From Armigeres subalbatus (taxonomy: Eukaryota; Arthropoda; Insecta; Diptera; Culicidae), in NCBI RefSeq assembly GCF_024139115.2, contig NW_026943352.1:1-64000 (forward strand): 64,000 nucleotides of DNA, given 5' to 3'. The translations under genes were made by a program, and so were the position numbers. Positions 1 to 10,749 of the stretch are shown in pieces (the first letter of the stretch is position 1; each line of letters opens with the position of its first letter). The notes under the pieces were generated by a model, which did no database searches, was not told the DNA's origin, and was given only the letters and a program-made list of their open reading frames with translations.

Positions 1-900
1 TTCATCCGGGATTGGAATTGACATTTCATCACAAATTATGGGCCCTATAAATTTAAGTCGCTGCTTGACAGTTTCACTAGCCGCGAGAAGAACTATATTG
101 CAACTCTCGCCACCCCTCGACCGGGTCGTAGACGTCGCCGTCGAATCGCTCGCAAAACGTTTCTTACTCCCCCATCAGGCGGATGGGTAGCGCAGCACGT
201 CTTCGAATCAAACGTTTTCGGTTGTCGGTGTTTTGATCGGAGCTAAGAACGGTTTTCGTTGTTCGAAATTTTCTCGTCGTTGTCGTCGTCGGTTCTGGAC
301 TGCGGGTGGAAATTTCCGGCGAAGGCTCGAGGGACTCACGGTTCCAGGCGACCGTCTGTTGGCGTAGTATACATTCAGCAGCTGATCGGCGATACCCGAC
401 CAACAGATCGTAAGATCGCTTGAACCACAATCGGCGAATCCGAGTCACCGAGAGCCCGTGTGTCGTTTCGAAAATTGTGTGAGTTGCAAATCGGCGGAAA
501 ATTGGATAATAATTGCAATCCAGTGCAGAACACAATAAAATTGTGTTCGTGAAAGTGATACCCCCCGTGGATCGAGCGTACGTATGTGGCTGTGGCATTC
601 TAATCTCGTTGCGCACCTGTTCCTATATAATCAACACAGCCTGGAAGCGGGGAATGTTGTAATCGTGCTGTTTGCTAATACAAGGCTGAGCGCGTAATCA
701 ATGTGGCTGTGAAGCATCGAGCTGGAAGCAATGAGAAATCGGCGATAATAGTGCGATTTCAATCCACATAAAAACGGAAAGCGGAAGTGATGTGTCCGGG
801 AATGATTCTCAAGTTTTTGGCAACGTTAGAAACGAACCGGATACTTGCGTTGGTTTGTGAGATCCGAAATTTAACGATTATTTGATTGCTAGTTGCCTAA
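1..900 (+). other. Unique, 5'-UTR-like sequence; no gene proven
   Basis: From about 160 to 800 the DNA is richer in GC and CpG than the following 2 kb and contains GTCGTCGT runs. Reading +, it resembles dipteran promoter-proximal or 5'-UTR sequence. A 150-codon ORF on the opposite strand (164-616) has no recognisable domain and low-complexity Thr/Arg content, so I do not call it a gene. A good initiator/DPE pair or TATA box was not found. An untranslated first exon of a gene outside the window is possible. Confidence 0.25.
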
Positions 901-1305
901 GAATTATATTAAAATAGAGATACAAAGATTGTTCCTATGATTGGAGTTTTTATTCGGAAAAAGGTATAAAGTGATAACCAAATTAGATTTAGATTTTTTT
1001 ATAAGCATGAAGCAGTTTTGCGTATTGTTTTTCATTTGTTTATTCGGGAGGCTCATATATAGACAAATATCCAATAGACAAAAATCAAAAATAAAAAAAT
1101 CATGCTTCACAAGCTTGTTTAAAGTTTAGTATCTTGATTCTTACGCAATTCATATTAGTTTTGCAGAACCGAAAAACTTGCGGATTAGTTGATGTTAGGG
1201 AATACAGTATAACAGTAGAAACGGAAGGGCATTTATAATATTTGAATTAGCACGATGCCGATGTTTGCGTTGAAATATGTGTTCTTATGTGATGTTTTAT
1301 TTCTA

Positions 1306-1619
1306 CCCGGGCAGAAGCTATGAACAGAATAACAAAACATAATATGGACTTGAATGATATAAGAGATAAAAAACAGGCAACAATATTGAAAAATAGAACA
1401 CCATTTAAATATCAAGGTATGCTATTGATAAGAACAAACTAATGGAACATGATATTGATCACTTATTACAAATAGCATAACTTGATCTTCTCATGATATT
1501 GTAGTGTAAAATATTGATATTATCGTCTGATCTTTTATCTCTTATATCAATCATGCCCATATCTCATTTTGCTATCTTATCAACATTTGATATTATTGAG
1601 CTATTTTCGTCTACTCGGG
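1306..1619. mobile_element. MITE with TA target duplication
   Basis: A 314-bp non-coding AT-rich element. Its ends are inverted (left CCCGGGCAGAAG, right end reverse-complemented CCCGAGTAGACG), and TA dinucleotides flank both sides (1304-1305 and 1620-1621), as in Tc1/mariner-type MITEs. Part of its interior (motif ATTTAAATATCAAG near 1406) recurs near 60990, so the family is dispersed. Confidence 0.55.
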
Positions 1620-1621
1620 TA

Positions 1622-3735
1622 TGGCAGAACAAACATTTCCTTGAAGAAAACAACAAGGGAATGGCATTCGTTAGGGACTTTGGATAGAGGAGTAAATGGG
1701 CGAATATTGACGAATATGAACGGTTTTAAAAATGTGTAACAAATACATGTAGGGGAAGAGTCCCCAAAACGCAAACGTGAAATTATGTAGGTTAGGCGAA
1801 AAAAGTGTCAAAATAATAGATAGGAATGTAGGAAAAACTGAAATTTCACACAATGTACTCGCATCTCCACGCATGCGCCGACGCGTGATACGTTGTTCCC
1901 TAAGAGCTGCCGGCTAAAAGGCTTTTTGCCTCATGAGTTTTCCGGCAACGAAATATCACCACCTTTTTTAAATGTGAATATTATCAATATGATTGAGATG
2001 TTTTCTAATTTTAATATGGCATCAGCTGGCTATATTGTTTAACTGTTGCGTGAGGTAGAAACACCAATGAAAATCGTTATAGCTAAGGCATAAAAGCAGT
2101 CTATGCTTAGCTAGGGCTATGCCCCTCCTTCCCATATTCGAGATAAAGACCCGCTAACACTTCTCTAATTGGCTTTGATCATTTTTCATTCGTTGTTGTT
2201 TGATTGGAACAGATTTGGAACCACGATGCTCCTGGCACTCCCGGCTGCTGCATGATCCATGGACACCTAAAATCAAGCCAATAGTCATCGCCCATCTCCT
2301 ACTTGTGTATTTTTGTTGCATGCTAATCGAAGTTGGTTTAGCGATCATAAATATTACTTTTCAAAGTGTGTGACTCCAAATCAATATGAGTTTTCTTACA
2401 ATTGACGAAATGAATATATAGCTTACAAAAGAAAAATTTAAAAGGGCACAGCAAAATAAACTTAAGCACCTCAATGGGTAACAAATCCTAGTTCTTATTA
2501 TGCCGAGTTTAAACTTCAGTTGAGACTTCTGCCATTATCTCCTCTGCGTTCGATTATAGGACAACGCATTGCTGTAATATGTATCCATTGTAACTTTCGA
2601 ATATTATCTTCCTCATTAGAAGTTTCTTTTTTGTAGATATATAGATGCTCAATATCCTTAATTCTAAAATTCTGAAATATCATGTAATATAAAATATTAT
2701 TAAAAAAAACGAAATTTTCACAGCGCGAAATATTTGTCTTCTTATTCTTCTTTCTGTTTGGGTGATGCTTTCTTTTGTGTACCACCCAGCTAACTGGACC
2801 GGCATCGCAGGTCATATGTTCACCTATTTCTATTTATACTCCAGTGGTGTTTACAATCATGCATGTTTGCGCTCTTCTTTATCGGCAGTATTGTATTTTG
2901 TAATGGTCTTACAATTATAATTCGTTTGATTTTATGTCCGTAGACTTTTGTATTCGTTTTAAGTCATATAGACTATCACCTCTTTTATATTTTAAAGGGT
3001 GAGGAGAAAATATTTTTTTGACATACATTTTTCTCAACATGCCTTTTATAAGCCTTTTCAGACGCCTTTGTGCAAACCAGCAACTTTATTATTTTGTAAG
3101 TTCTGAAATAACTGATCCATCAGGTAATCTTTCTATGACTACTAAGTCTGTGAATACCAAAATGAACTTCAGGATAATTTTCTAGCATGCGATATTAAAT
3201 TTTCTATATCTCTCAGATTCCGTTATATCTAGTTCAACTGATCGTCCCGAGTAAATTAACGCCGCCAAGTACATAAATTTTAATCAGCAAATTATTCTGA
3301 CTAAACTCAATGCTTCCAGAACTCACATCCCAAGGGGTTTCTAGTTTTAAGCAAATATATTTATAATCCGCTCTCTTCCATTTCAAATAATGGTCCTGAA
3401 AAAAAAACGTTTTACGCTTCTTAAGACCTGGATGCGCATCTACAAGCGCTACCAAAGCAGCACAGCTAGTTTCACTGTGGTGCAACTATCCAGAAAGCAC
3501 AATCTTTGCTAACTCTCTTGCAATCTAAAAAGCGTAATCAAAGTGGAAACATCCTTCAATTGTAATAAAATGACAATAATGTTGCAAAATACTGCAGCGG
3601 AAAAAAATTGAACAAAAATATAAAACTTGCACTGCCCTTAACCGTATTTAGTGTTAGTTTAGAACTTGCCAACGTTCTAAAACTCATTATTATTTTGAAA
3701 ATTATTCTGGGACCATTTCGTTTTCCATTATACAT
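1622..3735. other. AT-rich stretch without a recognised gene
   Basis: About 2.1 kb of AT-rich sequence. ORFs here are at most about 100 codons with no domain, signal peptide or repeat family I recognise. Probably intronic or intergenic. Confidence 0.5.
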
Positions 3736-3739
3736 ATGG

Positions 3740-4160
3740 TAGGGGAAGGTGGTCGGTTCCCTGCACTGGTCGGTTGTCGGCACCCCACCGTAACTTGATC
3801 GGACTATGGGATCGAAAGTTAAGGCCAAAATACAAATTTATACGAAAAAATCGTTATACGTAAAAAAATGTCAATTATTTTTCAGGCAATTTTCCTCACT
3901 TGATTTGTTCAAATTAAATTGCATTCGACGCAAAATATCCCATTGAAAATTGGCCAGATCGGACGATGGGCTTAGAATTTTGGTCAAAATACTATTTATT
4001 GTGAAAAAAAGTGCAAAAAGTCTTGCTCATTTTTTTAGCACTTAGACGGATTGCATTCGACGCAGAATCTTGTTTAGTTGTTTCCTATAGAAACCGATTT
4101 TTTAAACAAGTTGCGTTCGGCGAGAAATTTTGTTATGTTTATAGTATAATATGAAAAATA
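3740..4160. repeat. Degenerate dispersed repeat with TTGCATTCGACGC motif
   Basis: Diverged copies of the motif TTGCATTCGACGC occur near 3920, 4049 and 4110. Phrases such as AAAATTGGCC and GATCGGACGATGGG follow the first copy. The same block recurs within the 287-bp tandem repeat at 53.8-54.25 kb, so this is a dispersed satellite-like repeat. Confidence 0.5.
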
Positions 4161-4164
4161 AGAT

Positions 4165-4690
4165 CATTATTGTTATTATTTATTCAGACCAAGGCCGAAG
4201 TGGCCTGTGCGGTATATAAGAGTCTTCTCTATTCGGCTCGGTCCATAATTACACTTCGCCAACCACGCAGTCTACGGAGGGTCCGCAAGTCATCTTCCAC
4301 CTGATCGATCCACCTTGCCCGCTGCACACCTCGCCTCCTTGTGCCCGTCGGATCGTTGTCAAGAACCATCTCAACCGGGTTACTGTCCGACATTCCCCAG
4401 GTCCATCACCATACCGCCATCTTCGTCTGCCATATCACCATTCAGGTGCTCTTTGTAGTGCTGCCGCCACCTTTGGATCATCTCACGCTCGTTCATAAGA
4501 AGGTTCCCGTTTATGTCCTTACACATATCAGGCTGTGGCACGAGGCCCTTACGTGAACGGTTCAACTTCTCATAGAACTTTCATGTGTTATTAGCGCGGT
4601 ACAGTTGCTCCGTCTCTTCACGGTCTCGATCTTCCTGCTGACGCTTTTGACGTAGGACTACGTCTGTGTTTTCTATGTTGGGGTACACTT
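4165..4690 (-). mobile_element. RTE-clade LINE, internally deleted 3' copy
   Basis: Read on the minus strand, 4690-4398 encodes the linker between endonuclease and reverse transcriptase (RQKRQQEDRDREETEQLYR, then KFYEKLNRSRKG and IQRWRQHYKEHLNG). At about 4397 it jumps into the extreme 3' end of the element. That end matches the terminal part of the RTE copy at 63.03-63.25 kb (same GGCCGAAGTGGCCTGTG stretch and ATT-rich tail). The whole RT core is missing. An in-frame TGA replaces a codon just before KFYEK. The copy is a dead fragment; RTE elements encode an AP-endonuclease/RT polyprotein for target-primed integration. Confidence 0.8.
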
Positions 4691-5009
4691 TACGATTGCG
4701 AAAATCGGGGACCGTCACGAAAATATGATAGACTTTAAACTTTAATATCTAAGCCGTTTCTCGATGGATTTTCAATTTTTTTGGATCATTCGATCAAGGA
4801 TGAGTCAACGCTTCTTTGCATTTATTTGAAAATACTGATTTTTAACTATTTATTATTGATAATTGATAAAATGTTTAGAAATAGGTAAACTAACCAATCA
4901 CGTACATGCATCACTAGCACAGATATCAAAAATTAATCATTTGCGGGTTTGGATCTAATCCTCAGTTTGAACAAGATTTTACGCATAGCAGACGCATCAA
5001 AGCGATCGT
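4691..5009. other. No feature recognised
   Basis: AT-rich spacer between the deleted RTE copy and the composite repeat array; no ORF or repeat family seen. Confidence 0.4.
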
Positions 5010-5716
5010 AGCGGAGCGGACACAGCATCACGGAGGCGCTAATAACATTTTCAAAGAAAATCCATCGCATTGGTGGTGGTGGTGCTCGATGTGTTGCTGC
5101 AGATCATTCAACCACAACGAACCAGAATTTCATATGAAGAAAAGGTTGACCATAAAAATAGCACTGTGACGATCCCGCACCGCCAGTGCCGATGCTGAAA
5201 ATTTATTACAAATTGTGGTGTCAGTTAGTTGGAAAGGAACATTGGGAAAAGAAAATTGGTTCTTCTCAGGACCAACATATTATGAAAAGAAATAGTTAAC
5301 TTCGAAAATGGACTGTTTCGGTGGCATCGAGTTTGGCGTGGTAGCTTGGTTGCTGTTAGTGATTCCATCCATTAAAATTCACTACATCATCTCCCTCCAA
5401 CGCGCTATCAAATTCGCTATTTACGATTGAGTTTTGCACTTTGAAGAAAGTTTATTTCGGATAGTCGGATCAACCTTCTTTTGTATAAAATCAATGAAGA
5501 CGCCACCTCAGTGGAAACTTTCTACAGCAATTACCCATCGGTGAACGTCGCTCGGACAGACAGATGCCAAGAGATAATGTTTGGTAATATGGAGAAACTT
5601 CGTCTTGAATGAAATTTCTGCTGTTATTCCTCGTAACAATACGCATCTAAGATAAACAACATCTCATAACCAAATTCAGAATCGAGAAAATTTCATAGGA
5701 TTCTTAGAATTTGTCA

Positions 5717-5955
5717 TTCTGCGTTGTCGGGTCCGTTGTCTGCGGAATCCCGATCGAAATGGCTCGCGCGCGCCGAAAAGTAGCTTTCTTATACCTATTA
5801 TATCATTAATCGTTATGAGTGCACATTATATTTACACCCATATCAACTCACAAAGGGGCGGGGCTAACGGGCTTAATTTATTAAATACAAGAAAGCTGCT
5901 GTTCGGCGCGCGCGAGCCATTTTGATCTGGATTCCACAGAGAGCGGTTCGACATT
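5717..5955. mobile_element. GC-rich inverted-repeat MITE, copy a
   Basis: Left arm contains CTGCGGAATCCCGATCGAAA then TGGCTCGCGCGCGCCGAA; the right arm contains the reverse complement (GGCGCGCGCGAGCCATTTTG, then GATTCCACAGAGAGCGGTTC). The interior has the pair AGCTTTCTT / AAGAAAGCT. The paired AAGGGGCGGGGC block seen in copies b and d is here only on the right side. Non-coding and hairpin-forming. Confidence 0.65.
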
Positions 5956-6261
5956 CGATGCAGCGGAGCGGACACAGCAGCACGAAGGAATGGGTGGCAG
6001 TGTGGCAATGCTGAAAAATTATTTCACCCTTTGGAGGCTTAGCGAAAAATCATCAAGTGGCGGTCGGACAGTTGCAACGCAAGGTGTCGACAAGCGATTG
6101 GATGCAGTTAATTATTGGAATGGGAATTGGGAAAAGAAAATTGGTTCTTCTCAGGACCAACATTTTATGAAAAGAAAGAGGTAATTGCGAAAATGGACTG
6201 TTTCGGTGGCATCGGCGTTTGGCGTGGAAGCTTGGTTTCTGTTAGTGATTGCATCCATTCA

Positions 6262-6360
6262 AATTTACGGGTTTAATTTATTGAATACAAGAAAGCTGCT
6301 TTCCAGCGCTCGACCCATTTTGATCTGGATTCCGCAAAAAGCGGTTTAACCATTTATAAG
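6262..6360. mobile_element. Right half of the GC-rich MITE
   Basis: Starts abruptly within the truncated second 430-bp unit and contains AAGAAAGCTGCT followed by a diverged GCGAGCCATTTTGATC-type right end and GATTCCGCAAAAAGCGG. The left half is missing. Confidence 0.55.
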
Positions 6361-6849
6361 GCTATAAATTATATTGCCACCAACAAATTATATGTTTTTC
6401 TGTTTATTAACAAGAGCTCTACTTATTATTTCCCATGTAGTGACTATATTTACTACCTAGTAATCCCCCAGATGAATTTGAGCCATAAAAATTGAAAAGT
6501 CAATTTGAGAGTGGAAGATGGACTTTCAGTTATAATTCGTTGAAAAATGACGACAAAGATATACTTTTTCCCAATGGTAATAATTATTTTGAATCTCATG
6601 TGTTAGATTATAGCGTGATTAGCGTGAAAAATACTTCGCCTTTCTTATATATTTGGTTTTTGGATTTTTGACAAAATTGCTTGGGAAAAAAAGTGCAAAA
6701 CAATTTTTTTTTCATTTGTGATACATTTTCCAACTAGGACTCTTCGCTAAAAATGTAACGTGTCTTGTTTTGATTTGTTTTACGTAAAACCTATTTTTTT
6801 AAAATCTCATTAATTTTTGCATTTTCCCCGCTTGCAAGGCAGTGGCAAA

Positions 6850-7095
6850 TAACATTCTCCGACATTGTCTGCGGATTTTCCATCAAAATGGCTCGCGCGC
6901 GCTGAAAACCAGCTTTCTTATATCTAATGAAGTAATTCCATTAGCCCCGCCCCTTCATTAATCGTTATGAGTGCACATTTTATTTGCACCCATATCATTC
7001 ACAAAGGGGCGGGGCTAACGGGCTTAATTTATTAAATACAAGAAAGCTGCTGCCGTTTTGATCGGGATTCCACAAACAGCGGTTCGACATTCGAT
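6850..7095. mobile_element. GC-rich inverted-repeat MITE, copy b
   Basis: Left end ATTGTCTGCGG followed by TGGCTCGCGCGCGCTGAAAA. The central pair GCCCCGCCCCTT / AAGGGGCGGGGC is intact. The right arm is shortened: the GCGCGCGAGCC block is lost, leaving GCTGCTGCCGTTTTGATC. It runs directly into the next 430-bp unit. Confidence 0.65.
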
Positions 7096-7190
7096 GCAGC
7101 GGAGCGGACACAGCAGCATGAAGGCGTGGGTGGCAGTGGCTATGTGGAAAATTTATTCCAAATTTTGGAGGCTTAGCGAAAAATCATAAA

Positions 7191-7478
7191 GTGGCGGTAG
7201 GACAGTTTCATCGGAAGGTGCCTCCAAGCGTTTTGGATGCAATTAGTTATTGGAAAGTCGCATTGGGAAATGAAAAACGGTTCTTCTCAGGACCAACAGT
7301 TTATGGAAAGAAAGAGTTAATTGCGAAAATGGATTGCTTCGGTGGCATCGGGTTTGGCGTGGTAGCTTGGTGGCTGTTAGTGATTCCATCCATTCAAATT
7401 TACTGCATCTTCGAGGAGCTATCAAATTTGCTATTTACGATTGAGTTTTGTACTTTGAAGAAAGATTATTTCGGATAG
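7191..7478 (+). other. Repeat-borne ORF with one predicted membrane segment (unit 3)
   Basis: A 95-codon ORF in the third copy of the 430-bp unit. It contains YGKKELIAKMDCFGGIGFG followed by the hydrophobic stretch VVAWWLLVIPSIQIYCI (about residues 53-73), which would suit one transmembrane helix. The same peptide is recognisable in units 1, 4 and 5, with stops or frameshifts in some copies. I recognise no family. It may be a fossil coding segment of an unknown element or chance openness; repeat copies preserve sequence without selection. Confidence 0.25.
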
Positions 7479-7664
7479 TCGGAACAACCTTCTTTTGTAT
7501 AAAATGTTGTCTTTTGTAATGTTAAGATAATGTTTTGTGAAGCTTCGTCTTGAGTGAAATTTCTGTTGTTATTCCTAGCAACAAAACGCATCTTAGACAA
7601 ACTACATCTCATAACCAAATTCAGAATCGAGAAAATTTCATAGGATTCTTAGAATTTGTCATTC

Positions 7665-7722
7665 TTCGAACGGCCCGTTGTCTGCGGAATCTCGATCGAA
7701 ATGGCTCGCGCGCGTAGTAGTA
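7665..7722. mobile_element. GC-rich MITE, left end only (copy c)
   Basis: CTGCGGAATCTCGATCGAAA and TGGCTCGCGCGCG are present, then the element is cut by a foreign LINE 3' end beginning with TAGTAGTAGTAAAATTC. Confidence 0.6.
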
Positions 7723-7850
7723 GTAAAATTCTTCTTTATTTAAACATTTTTTGTTCTACAATTATTTTTTAAACATGTACAGTGATCGGCCGGCTTGGCC
7801 CTCCAACTTCAATTCTAATTATTGTTATTATTATTATTATTTTTATGTGC
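7723..7850 (-). mobile_element. LINE 3'-end fragment
   Basis: On the minus strand this reads as a 3' UTR ending in AATAAAGAAGAATTTTACTA with CTA triplets, preceded by GGGCCAAGCCGGCC. A similar GGCC...GGCC motif occurs in the 3' region of the Jockey-clade LINE at 21.98 kb. No coding part remains. It interrupts copy c of the GC-rich MITE. Confidence 0.4.
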
Positions 7851-7929
7851 CTTGTTTTGATTTGTTTTACGTAAAACCTATTTTTTTAAAATCTCATTAA
7901 TTTTTGCCTTTTTTCCGCTTGCAAGGCAG

Positions 7930-8185
7930 TGGCAAATAACATTCTCTGACATTGTCTGCGGAATTTCCATCAAAATGACTCGCGTGCGCCGAAAACCAGC
8001 TTTCTTATATCTAATGAAGTAATTCCATTAGCCCCGCCCCTTCATTAATCGTTATGAGTGCACATTTTATTTACACCCATATCAGCTCACAAAGGGGCGG
8101 GGCTAACGGGCTTAATCTATTGAATACAAGAAAGCTGCTGTCCGGCGCGCGCGAGCCATTTTGATTCGAGCGGTTTGACATTCGA
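7930..8185. mobile_element. GC-rich inverted-repeat MITE, copy d
   Basis: Left end ATTGTCTGCGGAATTTCCAT, central GCCCCGCCCCTT / AAGGGGCGGGGC, right arm TCCGGCGCGCGCGAGCCATT. Bounded on the right by the fourth 430-bp unit. Confidence 0.65.
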
Positions 8186-8353
8186 GTAGCGGAACGGACA
8201 CAGCAGCACGAAGGAGTGGGTGGCAGTGTGGCAATGCTGAAAATTTATTTCAAATTTTAGAGGCTGAGCGAAAAATCATCAAGTGGCGGTCGGACAGTTG
8301 CAACGCAAGGGTTCGACAAGCGATTAGATGCAGTTAGTTATTGGAAAGGCGCA

Positions 8354-8542
8354 TTGGGAAAAGAAAATTGGTTCTTCTCAACAACAACATTTTATGGAAA
8401 GAAAGAGTTAATTGCGTTAATGGACTGTTTCGGTGGTATCGGGTTTGGCGTGGTAGTTTGGTTGCTGTTAGTGATCCCATCCATTCAAATTTACTGCATC
8501 ATCTCCCTCCGACGGACTATCAAATTCGCTATTTACGATTGA
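8354..8542 (+). other. Repeat-borne ORF with one predicted membrane segment (unit 4)
   Basis: 62 codons, starting MGKENWFFSTTTFYGKK and continuing DCFGGIGFGVVVWLLLVIPS with the C-terminal tail ISLRRTIKFAIYD. It aligns over its full length with unit 5 (8790-8968), where one Trp codon has become a stop, and with unit 1 (5235-5430). Function unknown. Confidence 0.25.
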
Positions 8543-9035
8543 GTTTTGTACTTTGAAGAAAGATTATTTCGGATCAATCTTTTGTATAATGAGCGGTTGG
8601 ACAAAATGTGATGCAGCGAAGCGGATACAGCAGCACGAAGGCGTGGTTAGCAGTGGCAATGCTGAAAATTTATTCCAAATAGTGAAGGCTTGGCGCAAAA
8701 TCATAAAGTGGCGGTTTGACAATTTCAACGCAGGGTGCTGACAAACGTTTGGATGCAGTTAGTTATTGGAAAGACGCATTGGGAAAAGAAAATTGATTCT
8801 TCTCAGGACCAGCATTTTATGGAAAGAAAGAATTAATTGCGAAAATTGATTGTTTCGGCGGCATCGGGTTAAACGTGGTAGCTTGGTTGCTGTTAGTGAT
8901 TCCATCCGTTCAAATTAATTGCATCATTTCTCTTCGCCGCACTATCAAATTTGCTAGTTACGATTGAGTTTTGCACTTTGAAGAAAGTTCATATCGGATT
9001 GTCAGATCAACCTTCTTTTGTATAAAGACCATTTT

Positions 9036-9384
9036 GGAGGACACCATCCTCAAAAATGGCCGAAATAAAGGAAAAATAAGCAGAATCAGAAGTGGCGTGA
9101 AACCAAACGCAAATATATTTATTTGAAACGTTTGGTTTTCGCCCGCGATGTAAGCGTACATGGCAAAGTAAGGATTGTGATGTCCCCGACTGAAAGCCAG
9201 TCGAATGGCTTCAGCGACCGATGAGTCATCTTAATTCCAAGGTTAGAGACTCAAAGTCCACCCGACTGGGAACAACCATTCGACTTCTTGATTCAGTTGG
9301 CCTCCAAGCAGTTTGCTCAATGTTAATAAAACGACACAAATTATTATTACCATCAATTTCGAATAGCTACGTAGTCCTACGTCA
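9036..9384. other. Spacer without recognised gene
   Basis: Contains short self-complementary words (CCAGTCGAATGG / CCATTCGAC) but no ORF with a known domain. The boundary to the RTE fragment lies near 9385. Confidence 0.4.
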
Positions 9385-9965
9385 CCTTTGCGTACAACCC
9401 GATTGGGCTGCACCTTTGAGTTTTTCCTCCGAAAATCGAGTTTTGTCTGTTCCGCGCCTGTTTATATCGTGCCTCGTTCGCCCTCGTGCGGTGTTGCAGC
9501 AATCTCGCCCATGCTGCATTCTTCTCCTCAACTAACTGCTCACATTCGCCGTCATATCAGTCGTTTCTCTGATCCGGAGCCACCGTGCCTAGTGCAGCGG
9601 TTGCGGTGCTTCCAATGGCGGATCGAATATCTCTCCAGCCATCTTCAAGAGATGCTGCGCCTAGCTGCTCTTCCGTTGGGAGTGCCACTTCCAGCTGCTG
9701 CGCATAGTCTTGGGCTAGTCTACCGTCTTGTAGCCGCCCAATGTTTAGCCGCGGCGGACGACTCCGACGCGTATTGTACACCGTCGAGAGTTTTGAGCGC
9801 AGGCATACTGCAACGAGGTAGTGGTCGGATTCAATATTCGCACTGCGGTAAGTGCGGACGTTCGTGATGTCGGAGAATAATTTACCGTCGATTAGAACGT
9901 GGTCGATTTGGTTTTCCGTTTCTTGATTAGGTGATCTCCATGTGGCCTTGTGGATATTTTTGCGT
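9385..9965 (-). mobile_element. RTE-clade LINE fragment: endonuclease C-terminus and linker
   Basis: Minus-strand translation near 9780-9950 gives the end of an AP-type endonuclease: DHVLIDGKLFSDITNVRTYR, then the catalytic SDHYLV motif and LRSKLSTVYNTRRSRPP. The linker continues as RLNIGRLQDGRLAQDYAQQL and DGWRDIRSAIGSTATAALGT (74-codon open stretch 9557-9781). Further 3', WARLLQHRTRANEARY can be read in another frame, so at least one frameshift is present. Neither the N-terminal endonuclease nor the RT domain is present here. Confidence 0.75.
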
Positions 9966-10049
9966 TGTCGTTCGATACGGTATGCAGACTATATCCGGTC
10001 CGATGACCGATCTATACATTTCCTCCCTTCCTTCCCTTCAACCAATCTT

Positions 10050-10690
10050 TACAGCACGGGTATATTCGTCTCCTTCATCGTCCGACTCTTCTGGCTATTC
10101 GCTGCTGCAACCGTTTCCTTCGCATGATTTCTCGCTCAATTTCCAGCCGATTTTCATGGAGGATTTTTTCGTCCTTCAGTCGCTTAACCTTTTCGCTCTT
10201 CTCCTGTTGTAGTAGTTCCAACGATCCTTCGAAATTGGGTTCAACAGCTCCCGTCTTTTTGGCTGGAACCTTCTTAGAATGTTTTGGTACCTGCAGTAGG
10301 GTGCCAATGAAAAGACATTTTCGAATTTCAAAAAACGATATTGCTCACAAGTTTCATTACCCCAAAATATGATCCTATGCAAAATTTGAGCGCAATCGGA
10401 CATGATTAAAATTCATCAAAGTTTTGAAATTTTTACGCATGAAAATTTTTCCAAGGGGGAACTAAAAGAAAAGTCGAAAATCGAATTTTTGTTTTCGATG
10501 CCAAATGACTTAAAAATGCATGAAACGTCGAGAAATTTTTTGGAGTAACATCAACGAAGATTCTTTGACGCTTTTTGTCACTCCAGTGCAACGATAGGTC
10601 GCAATTGTCACATTGGACCATATCATCTACGTTATCCCGAGCCTCGCACAACATACAGTTGCGATCTTTAGCCTTTGAAGCTATTTTGAG
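10050..10690 (-). mobile_element. BEL/Pao-type gag relic, interrupted
   Basis: On the minus strand, 10690-10575 encodes a PHD-like cysteine pattern (CMLCEARDNVDDMVQCDNCD, then LSLHW). 10270-10050 encodes a Lys/Glu-rich predicted coiled coil (EGSLELLQQEKSEKVKRLKD, then ENRLEIEREIMRRKRLQQR). PHD-like finger plus coiled coil is the arrangement I know from mosquito BEL/Pao gag proteins. About 300 bp of unrelated AT-rich DNA (10271-10574) separates the halves and most of the finger's second half is lost. No protease, RT or LTR was seen. Confidence 0.55.
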
Positions 10691-10749
10691 GTTTCCGAAT
10701 GTTGATCTTTAAGTTTGTTCGAATAGAAATACAACCCGTCCTCAGAGCA

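Larger units (their letters stand above)
5010..9035. repeat. Composite array of two alternating repeat units
   Basis: Two sequences alternate. One is a ~230-bp GC-rich inverted-repeat element (near 5717-5955, 6850-7095, 7665-7722 truncated, 7930-8185, plus a right half at 6262-6360). The other is a ~430-bp unit starting near GCAGCGGAGCGGACACAGCA (near 5010-5500, 5950-6260, 7090-7500, 8180-8585 and 8600-9030). Spacers are duplicated too: 5590-5720 resembles 7538-7670, and 6764-6860 resembles 7851-7945. This indicates repeated segmental duplication rather than independent insertions. Short ORFs in the 430-bp unit are described separately. Confidence 0.8.

Noticed and set aside
164..616. 150-codon minus-strand ORF
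   Set aside because: No domain, skewed Thr/Arg composition, overlaps GC-rich leader-like sequence read on +.
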